Source of the DNA: Lachnospiraceae bacterium
GTDB lineage: Bacteria; Bacillota; Clostridia; Lachnospirales; Lachnospiraceae
Assembly (NCBI GenBank): GCA_011959285.1
Contig: BLLW01000003.1
Span: 1-64,000 of the forward strand
Length of the DNA: 64,000 bases
Reading direction: 5' to 3'
Made by a program: the position numbers and the translations under genes. The notes under the pieces are model-generated. The model was not told where the DNA came from and did not search any database. It saw only the letters and a program-made list of their open reading frames with translations. Below are positions 50,558-60,602 of the stretch, piece after piece; position 1 is the first letter of the stretch; each line of letters opens with the position of its first letter.

Positions 50558-51817
50558 ATGGGCAAGAAAAAGGTAGTAGTTTTTGGACTTGGAAGGGTGT
50601 ATAGAACTTTCCTGGATGTATATGACAGGTCAAAAATGGATATTATTGCGCTGAGCGATAACAATAGAAGCTTATTTGAAATGGGGATAGAGGATTGTGA
50701 AAATCTTGTAAAGCCAGAGGAAATTAATAAATTAGATTTCGATTATATCATTGTTACGTGTAGTTTTTATGATGAAATTAAGAAACAGCTCGAAGGCTAT
50801 GGGATTCATAGAGAATGTATTTTGAACTTTTATGCTGTATGGGAAAACTTGTTAGTACAGGATAATTATCAGAATCATGATGAACTGCTGGAATTATTAA
50901 AAGAAAATGTGCCGATGGCAGTGCATTATGAATATGAATTTTATAAACTAAGGATGCTTCAGGAAAAAAATCTCTTTTTAAGTGCCAAGAACTTTATTAA
51001 TTCTACGAAAAATCAAAAAATAAACACATTAGAAGAAGTAGAATTTCAGGTATATTCACAATTTGGAGAGGATGGAATTATTCAATGGCTGATTCATAAT
51101 GTTGAAATTGATAAGAAAACATTTGTTGAATTTGGTGTTGACGATTATTCGGAAGCCAATACGAAATTTTTGTTGATGAATAATAATTGGTCCGGGTTAG
51201 TGATGGATGGTAATGTGGAGAGTGTAGACCGGCTAAAAAAATGGAATCGCAGATGGCTATATGATTTGACGGCGATCGCAGCTTTTATAACAAAGGATAA
51301 TATAAACACGCTTATTTCACAGGCGGGGTATATAGGCGATATCGGCATATTAAGTATAGATTTAGATGGAAATGATTACTGGATTTTAAAAGCCATTGAT
51401 TGTGTGTCCCCCCGTATTCTGATTTGCGAATATAACAATGCGTACGGAATGGAAGAAATGGTAAGTGTTCCTTATGATGCGGAATTTATGCGAACGAAAA
51501 AGCACTATAGCAATTTATATTGGGGAGCATCCATTGCGGCATTTTGTGACTGGGCTGAGAAAAATGGATATTATTATATGGGAAGCAACAGTGCAGGAAA
51601 TAATGCCTTTTTTGTCAGAAAGGATTGTATAAAGAAAGAGATGGTTCCTGCCGGGGCGAAGGTATTTGTGGAAAGCAAATATAGAGAAAGCATAGATGAA
51701 AAAGGGCAATTTACTTATTTAGGCGGTATTGACCGTTTGAAATGCATGGAAGAAATGGAATTAGTTAATTTAAAAACGAATTGTGTAGATACCATAAAGA
51801 ATATATATAATATATAG
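50558..51817 (+). CDS. FkbM-like protein with N-terminal Rossmann module
   Basis: 419 residues. The module is in 1-100 (KVVVFGLGRVYRTFLDVY, IIALSDNN). The C-terminal half has VYSQFGEDGIIQWLI, FVEFGVDD, then WSGLVMDGN and LSIDLDGNDYWILKAI. This is a methyltransferase-like pattern related to FkbM proteins. GAGGGAGG precedes the start. It is likely a sugar or lipid modifier; the reaction is not known. Confidence 0.75.
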   Translation: MGKKKVVVFGLGRVYRTFLDVYDRSKMDIIALSDNNRSLFEMGIEDCENLVKPEEINKLDFDYIIVTCSFYDEIKKQLEGYGIHRECILNFYAVWENLLVQDNYQNHDELLELLKENVPMAVHYEYEFYKLRMLQEKNLFLSAKNFINSTKNQKINTLEEVEFQVYSQFGEDGIIQWLIHNVEIDKKTFVEFGVDDYSEANTKFLLMNNNWSGLVMDGNVESVDRLKKWNRRWLYDLTAIAAFITKDNINTLISQAGYIGDIGILSIDLDGNDYWILKAIDCVSPRILICEYNNAYGMEEMVSVPYDAEFMRTKKHYSNLYWGASIAAFCDWAEKNGYYYMGSNSAGNNAFFVRKDCIKKEMVPAGAKVFVESKYRESIDEKGQFTYLGGIDRLKCMEEMELVNLKTNCVDTIKNIYNI

Positions 51818-51827
51818 GGGGTTAATG

Positions 51828-52586
51828 ATGGAAGTGTTTGGAGATTACGCGTATTATTATAATTCATTTTACCAGGACAAGAATTATAGAGAAGAAGCGT
51901 TACAGGTAGACTGCCTTTTAAAGAAATATGGGAAAGATGTTTTTACAATAATCAATTATGGCTGTGGAACAGGAAGACATGATGTTGAACTGGCTAAATT
52001 AGGATATCAATGCACAGGAATAGATTTAAGTACTCTTATGATCGGGCTGGCAAAAGAAAATGCAAAGCAGGAAAAGCAGAACATAGAGTTTTCAGTGTCA
52101 GATATCCGGAACTATGAGCCGAAGCAGCAATATGATGCAGTTATATCATTGTTTCATGTGATGAGTTATCAGAATACGAATGAAGATATTTTTGCCGCTT
52201 TTCGGAGCGCGAGGAAAGCGTTAGGTAATGGTGGATTATTTCTTTTTGATGTGTGGTATGGATCGGGGGTGCTGAGTGATAAACCAAGCGTAAGGGTCAA
52301 GGAGATTGAGGATGATAGAAACAGACTTGTCAGAATTGCAAGACCGGTAATGCATGAAAGAGAAAATGTAGTAGAAGTAAATTATGAGGTGCAGGTTATT
52401 AACAAGGAAACAAGCAAGGTTCAGATGATAAATGAAACTCATAATATGAGATATTTTTTTAGACCGGAATTACAAATGCTATTAGAAAAGGCGGGGTTTG
52501 AACTGCTGGATAATTTGGATTGCAACACACTTGGAAAAACAAGTTTTGACTCATGGACAAGTTATTTTGTAGCAAAGGCGCAATAA
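51828..52586 (+). CDS. Class I SAM-dependent methyltransferase
   Basis: 252 residues from ATG 51828. SAM loop INYGCGTGRHDVELA, GIDLS, then FSVSDIRN and AVISLFHVMSYQ, and GGLFLFDVWYG. It is related to enzymes that methylate amino- or deoxy-sugars. Seven bases separate it from the previous gene. Confidence 0.9.
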   Translation: MEVFGDYAYYYNSFYQDKNYREEALQVDCLLKKYGKDVFTIINYGCGTGRHDVELAKLGYQCTGIDLSTLMIGLAKENAKQEKQNIEFSVSDIRNYEPKQQYDAVISLFHVMSYQNTNEDIFAAFRSARKALGNGGLFLFDVWYGSGVLSDKPSVRVKEIEDDRNRLVRIARPVMHERENVVEVNYEVQVINKETSKVQMINETHNMRYFFRPELQMLLEKAGFELLDNLDCNTLGKTSFDSWTSYFVAKAQ

Positions 52587-52607
52587 AAACAGCGATGGAG
52601 GAGCATT

Positions 52608-53705
52608 ATGGAAAAAGTATTACTGCTATGCCTTCAATTGGGATGTCCAATTGAGCTTTCTCCAGCAAGATATCAGCTTATACAAGAATTACGAAAACAA
52701 AATTATGAAATTTATGTTTTCTATCCTGGAACGATACTGAATAAAGAAATCAGGGGGCAAATACAACATCTTACAAACACATTGAATTTGTCTAAAAAAG
52801 ATATAAGAAAGAAAATAATGGATATAGCGCCAAGGCATGTTATCGCTTTTACGTATGAAGATACCAGAATACTTTATTATCTTCCACTTGTAATGAAAAG
52901 AACGTCGTTCATATATTTTAATTTGGAAATATATACGGCATACATGGAACGATATATACAGCCTCAAGGTTTTCTTTTTCATATAAGGTGCCGAGCCGCA
53001 TATCTGCCCAATAAAGTTAAAGAGATGATTTATACAAAGCAATGTAAATTGTTTGTCATTCAAGATGCTTTACGCAAAAGGATTGCAAAAAAATATTATC
53101 TAAGCCATCCCAATACATTATTGATTCCAAATTCATATATATATTATGATGAAGGAAAATGGGGAGCGAACCGCCATGGAATGATTTATTCAGGAAGCAT
53201 GAATAAAAATGTGCTTAAGTCGTTAGTAGAGGGTATGGATGCATTGCCGGATTTGCCGATTACACTTTCAGGGGTGACTGATGAATGGTTTAGGGCACAA
53301 TATAAGAAGATATGTAAAGGGCACCCAAGCATAAAGGTACATGAACAAAAGTTATCACCTGAAGCGTTTACGGAGTATCTAAAGCAATTTTCAGTTGGCT
53401 TAATTTGGTACAGTCCGACTAAGGATGAAAACATAAATAATATAGGTATGTCTTCGGGTAAGTTGTTTAAGCATCTCAGCCTTGGACAGCCGGTTATCGT
53501 GCCTGAATGTCCTGGTATGAGCAGGGTAGTTGAAAGGTATAAGCTGGGAATCGTTATTCATGATTCTTCTGAATTAAAAGAGGCATATGAACAAATTATG
53601 GATAATTACTCATATTATCAGAAAAATATTAAATATGCATATAAAACGAAATTTGATTATGCGAAGGTGATTCAGCCCTTTTTAGGTCAATTGAAAAATT
53701 TTTAG
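52608..53705 (+). CDS. GT-B glycosyltransferase (family 1/4-like)
   Basis: 365 residues. An N-terminal acceptor domain (LSPARYQLIQEL) and a C-terminal donor domain with GMIYSGSMNKNVLKSL, GVTDEW, then SSGKLFKHLSLGQPVIVPEC, which holds the donor-binding region. A GT4-type EX7E motif is not clear. It probably adds one sugar to the glycan chain in the cytoplasm. Confidence 0.75.
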   Translation: MEKVLLLCLQLGCPIELSPARYQLIQELRKQNYEIYVFYPGTILNKEIRGQIQHLTNTLNLSKKDIRKKIMDIAPRHVIAFTYEDTRILYYLPLVMKRTSFIYFNLEIYTAYMERYIQPQGFLFHIRCRAAYLPNKVKEMIYTKQCKLFVIQDALRKRIAKKYYLSHPNTLLIPNSYIYYDEGKWGANRHGMIYSGSMNKNVLKSLVEGMDALPDLPITLSGVTDEWFRAQYKKICKGHPSIKVHEQKLSPEAFTEYLKQFSVGLIWYSPTKDENINNIGMSSGKLFKHLSLGQPVIVPECPGMSRVVERYKLGIVIHDSSELKEAYEQIMDNYSYYQKNIKYAYKTKFDYAKVIQPFLGQLKNF

Positions 53706-53734
53706 GAAAAATAAAATGTGAAGGAGAAGACCAT

Positions 53735-54211
53735 ATGAAAAAAGCTATTATTTCTGTATTATCAGCATTAACAGGCGCCGCCATAGGAGCTGGTTTGACA
53801 GGGAAAGTGAAAGAAGAATCACTAAAACAGGCGAATCATTATGGAAGTAAACACTTAGAAATGTTCTTAATGATGAACCAATGGGTTAGAGTTAAGCAGA
53901 AAGGAGGAAATCTGGCATCCTTTTTTGCAGAAAATAATTATAAAAGAATTGCGATATATGGTATGGGATATGCAGGAGAAACTTTGATAGAGGAACTGAA
54001 AGGGACAGATATAGAAGTCGCATATGGAATTGATCAAAAAGCAGATTCTATTTTTGCAGATATAAAGGTCGTATTACCGGATAACTCGCTAGATGACGTC
54101 GATGCGATAGTAGTAACGGCGATTACTTTTTTTGATGAAATAGAAGAAAGATTATCAAAAAAGGTGGATTGTCCGATTTTGTCATTAGAAGATATTTTAT
54201 ATGAAATGTAG
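53735..54211 (+). CDS. Membrane-anchored stand-alone Rossmann module
   Basis: 158 residues: an N-terminal hydrophobic helix rich in small residues (SVLSALTGAAIGAGLTG), a linker, then the same module as in neighbouring enzymes (RIAIYGMGYAGETLIEEL, VAYGIDQKAD, AIVVTAITFFDEI). No catalytic domain is attached. It could be a docking or sensor subunit. GAAGGAG precedes the start. Close relatives are, from memory, common in Lachnospiraceae polysaccharide loci. Confidence 0.7.
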   Translation: MKKAIISVLSALTGAAIGAGLTGKVKEESLKQANHYGSKHLEMFLMMNQWVRVKQKGGNLASFFAENNYKRIAIYGMGYAGETLIEELKGTDIEVAYGIDQKADSIFADIKVVLPDNSLDDVDAIVVTAITFFDEIEERLSKKVDCPILSLEDILYEM

Positions 54212-54221
54212 GCAAACAGAT

Positions 54222-55298
54222 ATGAAAGCAATTGTATGGGGAGCAGGCAGGATTGCCAAGGATTACTATACGAAAAAAGTTCTATACAGAAACTATGAGA
54301 TTATCGCATTTACCGACAACAACTCCGCCCTCTGGCATACGGAATTTAACGGCGTACCGATTTTGCCTCCTGGAGAGATTTTGAAACTTCAGTTTGATGC
54401 GGTTTTTATCTGGAATGTATTTATTGATGAAATAGTGAAGCAGTTAGTGGAAGAGCTATATGTACCAGAGGATAAAATCCATACATTTCAGGATTTGGAA
54501 AAAGATCTTTGCAGGGATTTGATTAAGGGAAACAAGGACAGCAAGGATGTTGAAATAAGAAAAGTTTTGGATTATTATCAGGACAAAGGGTTCAATATCT
54601 ATGGGTATTATGATAAGGAGCCTTCACTGCCGTGTTTTGTAGAGCGCGATAAGGAAGGATGGCCTTTTATCATGTTTGAAGGTAAAAGGATGTATTACCC
54701 GAAAGAGTATGCATTTGCAAGGGAGGATGGAAGAGAATGTGTCTATGATGTTCTGTTTGAGCAGGGAGAGCATTCGCCCCATCAATACATAACAAAAGAA
54801 GGACAGATACAGGAGGGAAGCATAATTATTGACGCGGGAGTATGTGAAGGCAATTTTTCACTCAGATATATTGACCGGGCAAAAAAAGTGTACCTCATTG
54901 AATCTGACCCAGAATGGATGGCAGCGTTAAGAAGGACTTTTAAGGATTATGAGGATAAAGTAGTATTCTGCCAGAAATTCTTGACAAGATATGATTCGGC
55001 GACAACGATTACCTTAGACACCTTAGTAAAAGAAAAGATTGATTTCTTAAAAATGGATATAGAAGGAGCCGAAGTAGATGCACTGCTGGGAGGGAAGGAA
55101 GTCCTGAAAAGGAGCAATGCCAATTGTGCTATTTGCAGTTATCATAGAAAAAATGATGCAGAGAATATTAGTTGGATTATGAAGAAACTGGGGTATCATA
55201 CATCGGAATCAGAAGGATACATGTTTTTTGTATATGATGAACGGATTGCCGATTCTATGGATTTTCGGAGAGGATTAGTTTATGCTGATAAAGCATAG
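54222..55298 (+). CDS. FkbM-family methyltransferase with Rossmann module
   Basis: 358 residues from ATG 54222; ATG 54201 overlapping the previous gene is possible. Module: AIVWGAGRIAKDYYTKKVLY, IIAFTDNN. Methyltransferase: IIIDAGVCEGNFSLRYID, VYLIESDPEW and FLKMDIEGAEVDALLGG. It is paralogous in layout to the phase-variable FkbM gene of unit 1, but has no long G tract. Confidence 0.88.
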   Translation: MKAIVWGAGRIAKDYYTKKVLYRNYEIIAFTDNNSALWHTEFNGVPILPPGEILKLQFDAVFIWNVFIDEIVKQLVEELYVPEDKIHTFQDLEKDLCRDLIKGNKDSKDVEIRKVLDYYQDKGFNIYGYYDKEPSLPCFVERDKEGWPFIMFEGKRMYYPKEYAFAREDGRECVYDVLFEQGEHSPHQYITKEGQIQEGSIIIDAGVCEGNFSLRYIDRAKKVYLIESDPEWMAALRRTFKDYEDKVVFCQKFLTRYDSATTITLDTLVKEKIDFLKMDIEGAEVDALLGGKEVLKRSNANCAICSYHRKNDAENISWIMKKLGYHTSESEGYMFFVYDERIADSMDFRRGLVYADKA

Positions 55299-55317
55299 TG
55301 AATTGAGGAATGACAGT

Positions 55318-56247
55318 ATGAAAAAAGTAGTGATGTTCGGCGCGGGAAATATTGGAAGGGGCTATTTTCATAATCCCAATAGGAAATACGAGATTGTTGC
55401 AGTGCTGGACAATAATAAAGATCTGGTGGGAAAAACGTTTGAAAATGAAATTCCGATTATCAGCCTGAATGAATACTTAGAAACATATAGGGCTTATGAT
55501 ATTGTAATAGCAGTATTTGAGCCGCAGAAGATCGAAAAGCAGCTTAAGGAGGCAGGCATTTATAACTATTGCATTGCGCCGGAAATCTATATTTTAGAGG
55601 ATGTTCCAACGGATTCTGAGATCAGCCATGGAAATTGGTCTTCTTATTTGGAAAAAATGTTCAATAAAGAAGGCATGGAAATATTAGAAGTGGGTGCAAG
55701 GAATGTCACGGGCGATGTTCTCCGTAATCGTTTTTCAAAAGCAAACTATACCGGATTTGACTATTATCCCGGTGAGAATGTTGATGTTGTGGGAGATGCA
55801 CACGAACTAAGCAGCTATTTCAATAAGAAATTCGATTTGATTTTCTGCAGTGCTGTTTTTGAACATCTTGCCATGCCCTGGAAAGTTTCCCTGGAAATGG
55901 TGAAATTGTTGAAAACGAACGGGTATGTTTTTATTGAAACACATTATTCGTATTCCAGTCATGAAAGACCTTGGCATTTTTTCCAATTCAGTGAGAATGC
56001 TTTAGATGCGCTGTTTCCGGAAAAGTTCGGGATGCAGTGTATAAAAAAGGGCTGTTCCAATTTGATTGTGGGCAGGTTTTCAGAGTATGCTTCGGAGTAT
56101 CTTGTAGGGCAAAGAGTCAGAGGGCTTTATTGTCATTCCGAATATCTGGGGCAAAAAGTAAAAGAAGTGGATGAACTTTCATGGGATCATATGCGTCTGG
56201 AAGATGTAGTGAAATCAACAGAATATCCCAAACCGCAACAAGAATGA
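55318..56247 (+). CDS. Methyltransferase with N-terminal Rossmann module
   Basis: 309 residues from ATG 55318 (GAGGAATGA before it). Module: KVVMFGAGNIGRGYFHNPNR, VAVLDNN. C-terminal class I methyltransferase: ILEVGARNVTGDVLRN, FDYYPGENVDVVGDAHEL and FCSAVFEHLAMPW. It would methylate a sugar or carrier-linked glycan. Confidence 0.85.
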   Translation: MKKVVMFGAGNIGRGYFHNPNRKYEIVAVLDNNKDLVGKTFENEIPIISLNEYLETYRAYDIVIAVFEPQKIEKQLKEAGIYNYCIAPEIYILEDVPTDSEISHGNWSSYLEKMFNKEGMEILEVGARNVTGDVLRNRFSKANYTGFDYYPGENVDVVGDAHELSSYFNKKFDLIFCSAVFEHLAMPWKVSLEMVKLLKTNGYVFIETHYSYSSHERPWHFFQFSENALDALFPEKFGMQCIKKGCSNLIVGRFSEYASEYLVGQRVRGLYCHSEYLGQKVKEVDELSWDHMRLEDVVKSTEYPKPQQE

Positions 56248-56298
56248 TTTTGATGTAAAGATCATCATTATGGGACAAATAGAGGACATATAGGAAAC

Positions 56299-58242
56299 AT
56301 GAAGAGATTATGTATCTATCTTACTTACGATAAGCAAGGTATAGTGGATTCTTACATAGAGTACATGCTTAGAGAGTTGAAGACAATATCCGATAGGCTG
56401 ATTGTGGTATGCAATCAGCCCCAAATTGTATCAGGAGAGCATTTCCTTAAATGTGCCGATTACATATATTACAGGGAGAATATCGGGTTTGATGCCGGAG
56501 GCTTTAAAGATGCGCTGTGTGAGTATTTTGGATGGAATCAAGTATGGGAGTATGATGAACTCGTATTGGTGAATGATTCTTTTTTTGGACCATTCAGACC
56601 AATGAGGGAAATATTTGACGAAATGAACCAAAGAGAAGCAGATTTTTGGGGATTGACGATGCATAAGGAATATACTAATCTTGAAGGCACACGGTTTACC
56701 CCGGAGCATGTGCAGTCATTTTTTTTAGTATTCCGCAACAAGCTCTTGCATTCTGACCTGTTTAAAGGATTTTGGGAGTCGATGCCCTATTATCAGTCTT
56801 TTTCGGAAGCAATCGAAAAATATGAGAAAAGGCTCACAAAGTTTTTTCACAATGCAGGATACACCTATGCTTGTCATGCAGATACAAGAGCGAATGATAC
56901 GGATAATATCATAAACAATTTTAACCAGTTCATCATGATTCCCAATGAGCTGGTTCAAAAGCGCAATTTTCCATTTCTGAAGAAGCAGCAGATTGCTTAC
57001 CATACGCTGGATCAGCAGACGCAGGAAAATATTCCCCTTGTCTTAGATTATATAAAGAACCATACAGATTATGATGTTAACATGATTTATGAGAATATCA
57101 TTCGTCTGATGAATGTTTCCGATTTACAGCGGAGGCTGTGTCTGCATTATATCGTGAAAGATGAACCGGAAAAGAGCAGGCGTCAGAACTTAAGAATTGC
57201 CGTTGCAGTGGTGATAGAATATAGCAGTTCTTTTGCGTATGTGATGGAATATATAGAAAAACTGTCCGGAAAATATAACATATTGATCTTATCGAAGTCG
57301 GAAGAACTGCTTACCGATTACAGAAAAAAGGGGCTAAAATGTATAGCATGCATAGAGGATAACAGAAACAGGATTGCCGATAAATTGATATCCTTTGATT
57401 TTGTCTGTGTATTGCATGATGCGGATATGTCGTCAGACAGACGGCCAAGTTATGTGGGAAAGTCCAAGTTTTATAACGTCTGGGAAAACTTAGCTGGCAG
57501 CACAAATTATGTAATGAATGTAATTGATCTATTTGAGGAAAATGAAAAACTGGGTCTATTGACAACACCAGGCGCTAACTTTGGAGATTATTTTGGAAAT
57601 ATTGGCACAGGATGGAACGGCAGGTTTGAAGATGTATTCAGAGTTATAGAAAAAAAGCAGATTCTGTGCAATCTGGACTATTTGAAGCCGCCTTTTGAAA
57701 TTATGAAAAACTACTGGATCAGAGGCGGATTGTTTGCAGAAATAAGAGATTGGGAATCAAATTTCTTAGAACTGCTTCCTTGGATTTGGTGTTATATCGC
57801 CCAGAGTCAGGGTTATCTTTCAGGCATTGTGGAGAGTGAAAGATACGCGGGGATGAATGAAATAAATAAGCAGTACTATCTGGATGCTATTTGCACACAA
57901 ATCAGGGAACAATTTGGAGACTTCCGGAATTTTGTGGAATTGCAGGAAGTGCTTTCCAAAAGGGCAGTGGTGGACTATTGTGAGAAATATGAGAAGATTT
58001 ACGTATATGGTACGGGAGAATTTGCCAGAAAATTCAGTCCTGTAATGCCCAATATAGAGGCATATGTTGTGTCTGATAATCAGAATAAACTTGAGGTCTT
58101 TCAAGGCAGGAAGGTATTTTATCTTTCGGAAATCAGCAGCACGAAAGGCGTTGGACTTGTAATCTGCCTGGATAAAACAAATCAGGCGCAGGTGGTGCCA
58201 AAGCTGTTGGAACGCGGCTTCAAGGACTACTTCTGTGTTTAA
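56299..58242 (+). CDS. RgpF-type rhamnan synthesis protein with C-terminal Rossmann module
   Basis: 647 residues. The N-terminal part has ENIGFDAGGFKDAL, LVNDSFFGPFRPM and FWGLTMHKE, the conserved RgpF pattern, and a second half repeats transferase-like text (FVCVLHDADMSSD, GLLTTPGANFGDYFG). RgpF proteins elongate rhamnose-rich glycans. The last ~85 residues are the island's shared module (KIYVYGTGEFARKF, AYVVSDNQN) placed at the C-terminus instead of the N-terminus. A rhamnose-like sugar in the glycan is thus likely. Confidence 0.88.
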   Translation: MKRLCIYLTYDKQGIVDSYIEYMLRELKTISDRLIVVCNQPQIVSGEHFLKCADYIYYRENIGFDAGGFKDALCEYFGWNQVWEYDELVLVNDSFFGPFRPMREIFDEMNQREADFWGLTMHKEYTNLEGTRFTPEHVQSFFLVFRNKLLHSDLFKGFWESMPYYQSFSEAIEKYEKRLTKFFHNAGYTYACHADTRANDTDNIINNFNQFIMIPNELVQKRNFPFLKKQQIAYHTLDQQTQENIPLVLDYIKNHTDYDVNMIYENIIRLMNVSDLQRRLCLHYIVKDEPEKSRRQNLRIAVAVVIEYSSSFAYVMEYIEKLSGKYNILILSKSEELLTDYRKKGLKCIACIEDNRNRIADKLISFDFVCVLHDADMSSDRRPSYVGKSKFYNVWENLAGSTNYVMNVIDLFEENEKLGLLTTPGANFGDYFGNIGTGWNGRFEDVFRVIEKKQILCNLDYLKPPFEIMKNYWIRGGLFAEIRDWESNFLELLPWIWCYIAQSQGYLSGIVESERYAGMNEINKQYYLDAICTQIREQFGDFRNFVELQEVLSKRAVVDYCEKYEKIYVYGTGEFARKFSPVMPNIEAYVVSDNQNKLEVFQGRKVFYLSEISSTKGVGLVICLDKTNQAQVVPKLLERGFKDYFCV

Positions 58243-58253
58243 GGTGTGGTGAG

Positions 58254-59693
58254 ATGTGTATGAACAGTGAATTGTTAAATAAGTGCAGGAATGCAGAGAC
58301 AATATTTATTTACGGCGCCGGTGCGGTTGCCGACATTTTCTATATTTTTTTGAAGCAGAATCAGATACAGGATAAGGTGAAATCCTTTGTGGTCACAAAA
58401 TCTGATGCAAATTTGCCTGACAAATTTGGGATTCATACGGTTACGCTTTCAGAAGTGGCGGATGAACTAAAAAATGCACTGGTAATTGTAGCCGTACAGT
58501 CTTTTACTCAGGGAGAGATTGAAAGTGTGCTGCAGGAAAACGAAGTATCTGGCTATGATTGTGTTGATACAGAAGAATTGTTGAACGGATTTTATGATGA
58601 ACTGTACCACGCGCCAATTGAGGAAAATAAAATCCTTTTTCAGAATCAATCCGGTGAAGGTTACGGAGGCAATCCCAAATATATTGCAGAAAAACTGATA
58701 GAGTATGATACAGACCAAAAACTGGATCTGGTATGGTCGGTGTTCCGGCACAGAGAGGGGATTCCCAAACGGGTCAGGCAGGTTCTTTATGGAAGTGAGG
58801 AATACTATAAAGAGTTAGCGACAGCAAAGGTCTGGGTGGACAATAGCCGGAAACCATTTTCGGCGAGAAAGCGCAAGGGCCAGTTTTACATTCAGGCATG
58901 GCATGGCGCAGCGCCCATTAAACGGGTAGAGAAAGATGCAGAGGATGTACTTCCGGCATACTACATAGAAGGCGCCAGAAATGATTCAAAAATGGCAGAT
59001 GTGTTTCTCTCAGGAAGTGAATTTTATTCCCGGCTTTACCGGAAATCCTTTTGGTATGACGGAGTGATTTTAAAATTTGGACTTCCCAGGCATGATGTAT
59101 TCTGGAACATGGCAGCAGTCCGCAGGAAAATATGCGATTTTTATAAAATAGAAGAAAATTACGGAATTGTATTATATGCGCCCACTTTCCGCGACTATCA
59201 TGACATAGAATGTTATGATTTGGATATCGATCGGGTTGCCGAGGCACTGGAAAAGAAATTCCATAGACCTTTCCGCATGATGGTCAGCAGACATCCTGTG
59301 AATTATCAGGAATATACTTTTAAAAAGGATGCAGATTACATTGATGTGGGAGATTATGACGATTTTCAGGAGCTTCTTGCGGCGGCAGATATCTTGATTA
59401 CAGATTATTCCGGGTGCATGTATGATTTCTCATATACCCAAAGACCTGTTTTTCTGTATCAAAAGGATTATGGCGAATATCTCAGGGACAGAAATTTTTA
59501 TATACCCATGGAAAAATTGCCATATATAAAGGCATATTCCAATGATGAGATGGAACAAGCGATAGAAGGTTTTGACGGGGAAAGATATGCATCTGAATTG
59601 AAAACATTTATGGGTACTATGGGGAATTACGATGCAGGCAATGCATCTGAAAGAGTGGTGCAATATTTGAAGGAAAATGTCATTTCTTTTTAG
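58254..59693 (+). CDS. CDP-glycerol glycerophosphotransferase (TagF-like) with N-terminal Rossmann module
   Basis: 479 residues. Module in 1-100 (TIFIYGAGAVADIFYIFL). The TagF-type transferase follows, with QAWHGAAPIKRVEKD, FLSGSEFYSRLYRKSF and LYAPTFRDYHD, then SRHPVN and ITDYSGCMYDFSYTQRPVFL. It moves a polyol phosphate from CDP-glycerol or a similar donor. With the cytidylyltransferases this points to a phosphodiester-linked polyol in the glycan. Confidence 0.9.
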   Translation: MCMNSELLNKCRNAETIFIYGAGAVADIFYIFLKQNQIQDKVKSFVVTKSDANLPDKFGIHTVTLSEVADELKNALVIVAVQSFTQGEIESVLQENEVSGYDCVDTEELLNGFYDELYHAPIEENKILFQNQSGEGYGGNPKYIAEKLIEYDTDQKLDLVWSVFRHREGIPKRVRQVLYGSEEYYKELATAKVWVDNSRKPFSARKRKGQFYIQAWHGAAPIKRVEKDAEDVLPAYYIEGARNDSKMADVFLSGSEFYSRLYRKSFWYDGVILKFGLPRHDVFWNMAAVRRKICDFYKIEENYGIVLYAPTFRDYHDIECYDLDIDRVAEALEKKFHRPFRMMVSRHPVNYQEYTFKKDADYIDVGDYDDFQELLAAADILITDYSGCMYDFSYTQRPVFLYQKDYGEYLRDRNFYIPMEKLPYIKAYSNDEMEQAIEGFDGERYASELKTFMGTMGNYDAGNASERVVQYLKENVISF

Positions 59694-59715
59694 ATAGAAG
59701 GGATTAGGTTGAGGA

Positions 59716-60579
59716 ATGAAATATAAGGCAAGATATATGCACTGGCAAATTGCATACAGGACATCACCCGAAGAACCGTTTAAGATGGTCCCCAACCCGG
59801 AATTTGCATGGGCGGCGGATCCATTCCTGATTAAGTATGAGGAAAAGATTTATCTGTTTGCAGAACTGTTTTTGTACAAGTCGGAGCGTAATGGTGTGAT
59901 TGGATATTGTGAATTTATGGGTGATCATTTTTCGGAATGGAAGGTGACGATGGACGAACACTGGCATCTTTCCTATCCCAATGTATTCGTTTGCAATGGC
60001 AGACTATATATGTGCCCAGAGTCCTACCAGAAGAAGGAAGTGAGTGTCTACGAATTACAGAAGTTTCCCAATCAGTGGAGACAGGCGGAAACATTGTTTA
60101 CCAATGTGCAGTATGTGGATACCACTTTTTTGCAGTATGAGGGCGAACAGTATATTTTCACCTTCAGCCCCACCTTTAAAGGCGATGAAGGAACGTTGCT
60201 TTTATATAAGAGGGGGACGGACGGAACGTTGTCAGAACCTCTCGAAATTACGGACGACGTCAGCTGCTCAAGACCGGGTGGCAACATCATCAAGGAGAAG
60301 GGGAAATTATACCGTGTTTCTCAGGACAGCACGCATTTCTATGGGGATGGCATCGTGTTCAGTGAGATAGATGCACTTTGGCCGGTTTACCGGGAACATG
60401 TGGTAAAGCGCATGACGCCCCAGAACCAGCAGGTGATAACAAAGAATAAGGTGCTGGGCATGCATACCTATAACAGATGCGGAAAGCTGGAAGTGATTGA
60501 TGTGCGGTACTACGAACCGTCCTTCGGAGAATATCTGGCAGCCCAAAGGACGCATAAAGTGTTTTTAAATAAGTATTGA
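59716..60579 (+). CDS. Five-bladed propeller protein, GIPC-transferase-N-like
   Basis: 287 residues with WAADPFLIKYEEKIYLFAE, HLSYPNVFVCNGRLYMCPES, FSPTFKGDEGTLLLYKR, then SRPGGNIIKEKGKLYRVSQD. This repeat set is found in glucosamine inositolphosphorylceramide-transferase N-terminal-like and formyltransferase-linked proteins of surface-glycan loci. It may be a glycosidase-like or binding domain; no activity is proved for the family in bacteria as far as I know. Confidence 0.7.
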   Translation: MKYKARYMHWQIAYRTSPEEPFKMVPNPEFAWAADPFLIKYEEKIYLFAELFLYKSERNGVIGYCEFMGDHFSEWKVTMDEHWHLSYPNVFVCNGRLYMCPESYQKKEVSVYELQKFPNQWRQAETLFTNVQYVDTTFLQYEGEQYIFTFSPTFKGDEGTLLLYKRGTDGTLSEPLEITDDVSCSRPGGNIIKEKGKLYRVSQDSTHFYGDGIVFSEIDALWPVYREHVVKRMTPQNQQVITKNKVLGMHTYNRCGKLEVIDVRYYEPSFGEYLAAQRTHKVFLNKY

Positions 60580-60602
60580 TAGTCTAAGAGGAGAAAGAGA
60601 AG

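Noticed and set aside
57376..57383. GCCGATAA inside the RgpF gene
   Set aside because: No TAAA stands 14-16 bases upstream and it lies within a coding sequence, so it is not called a sigma-28 promoter.
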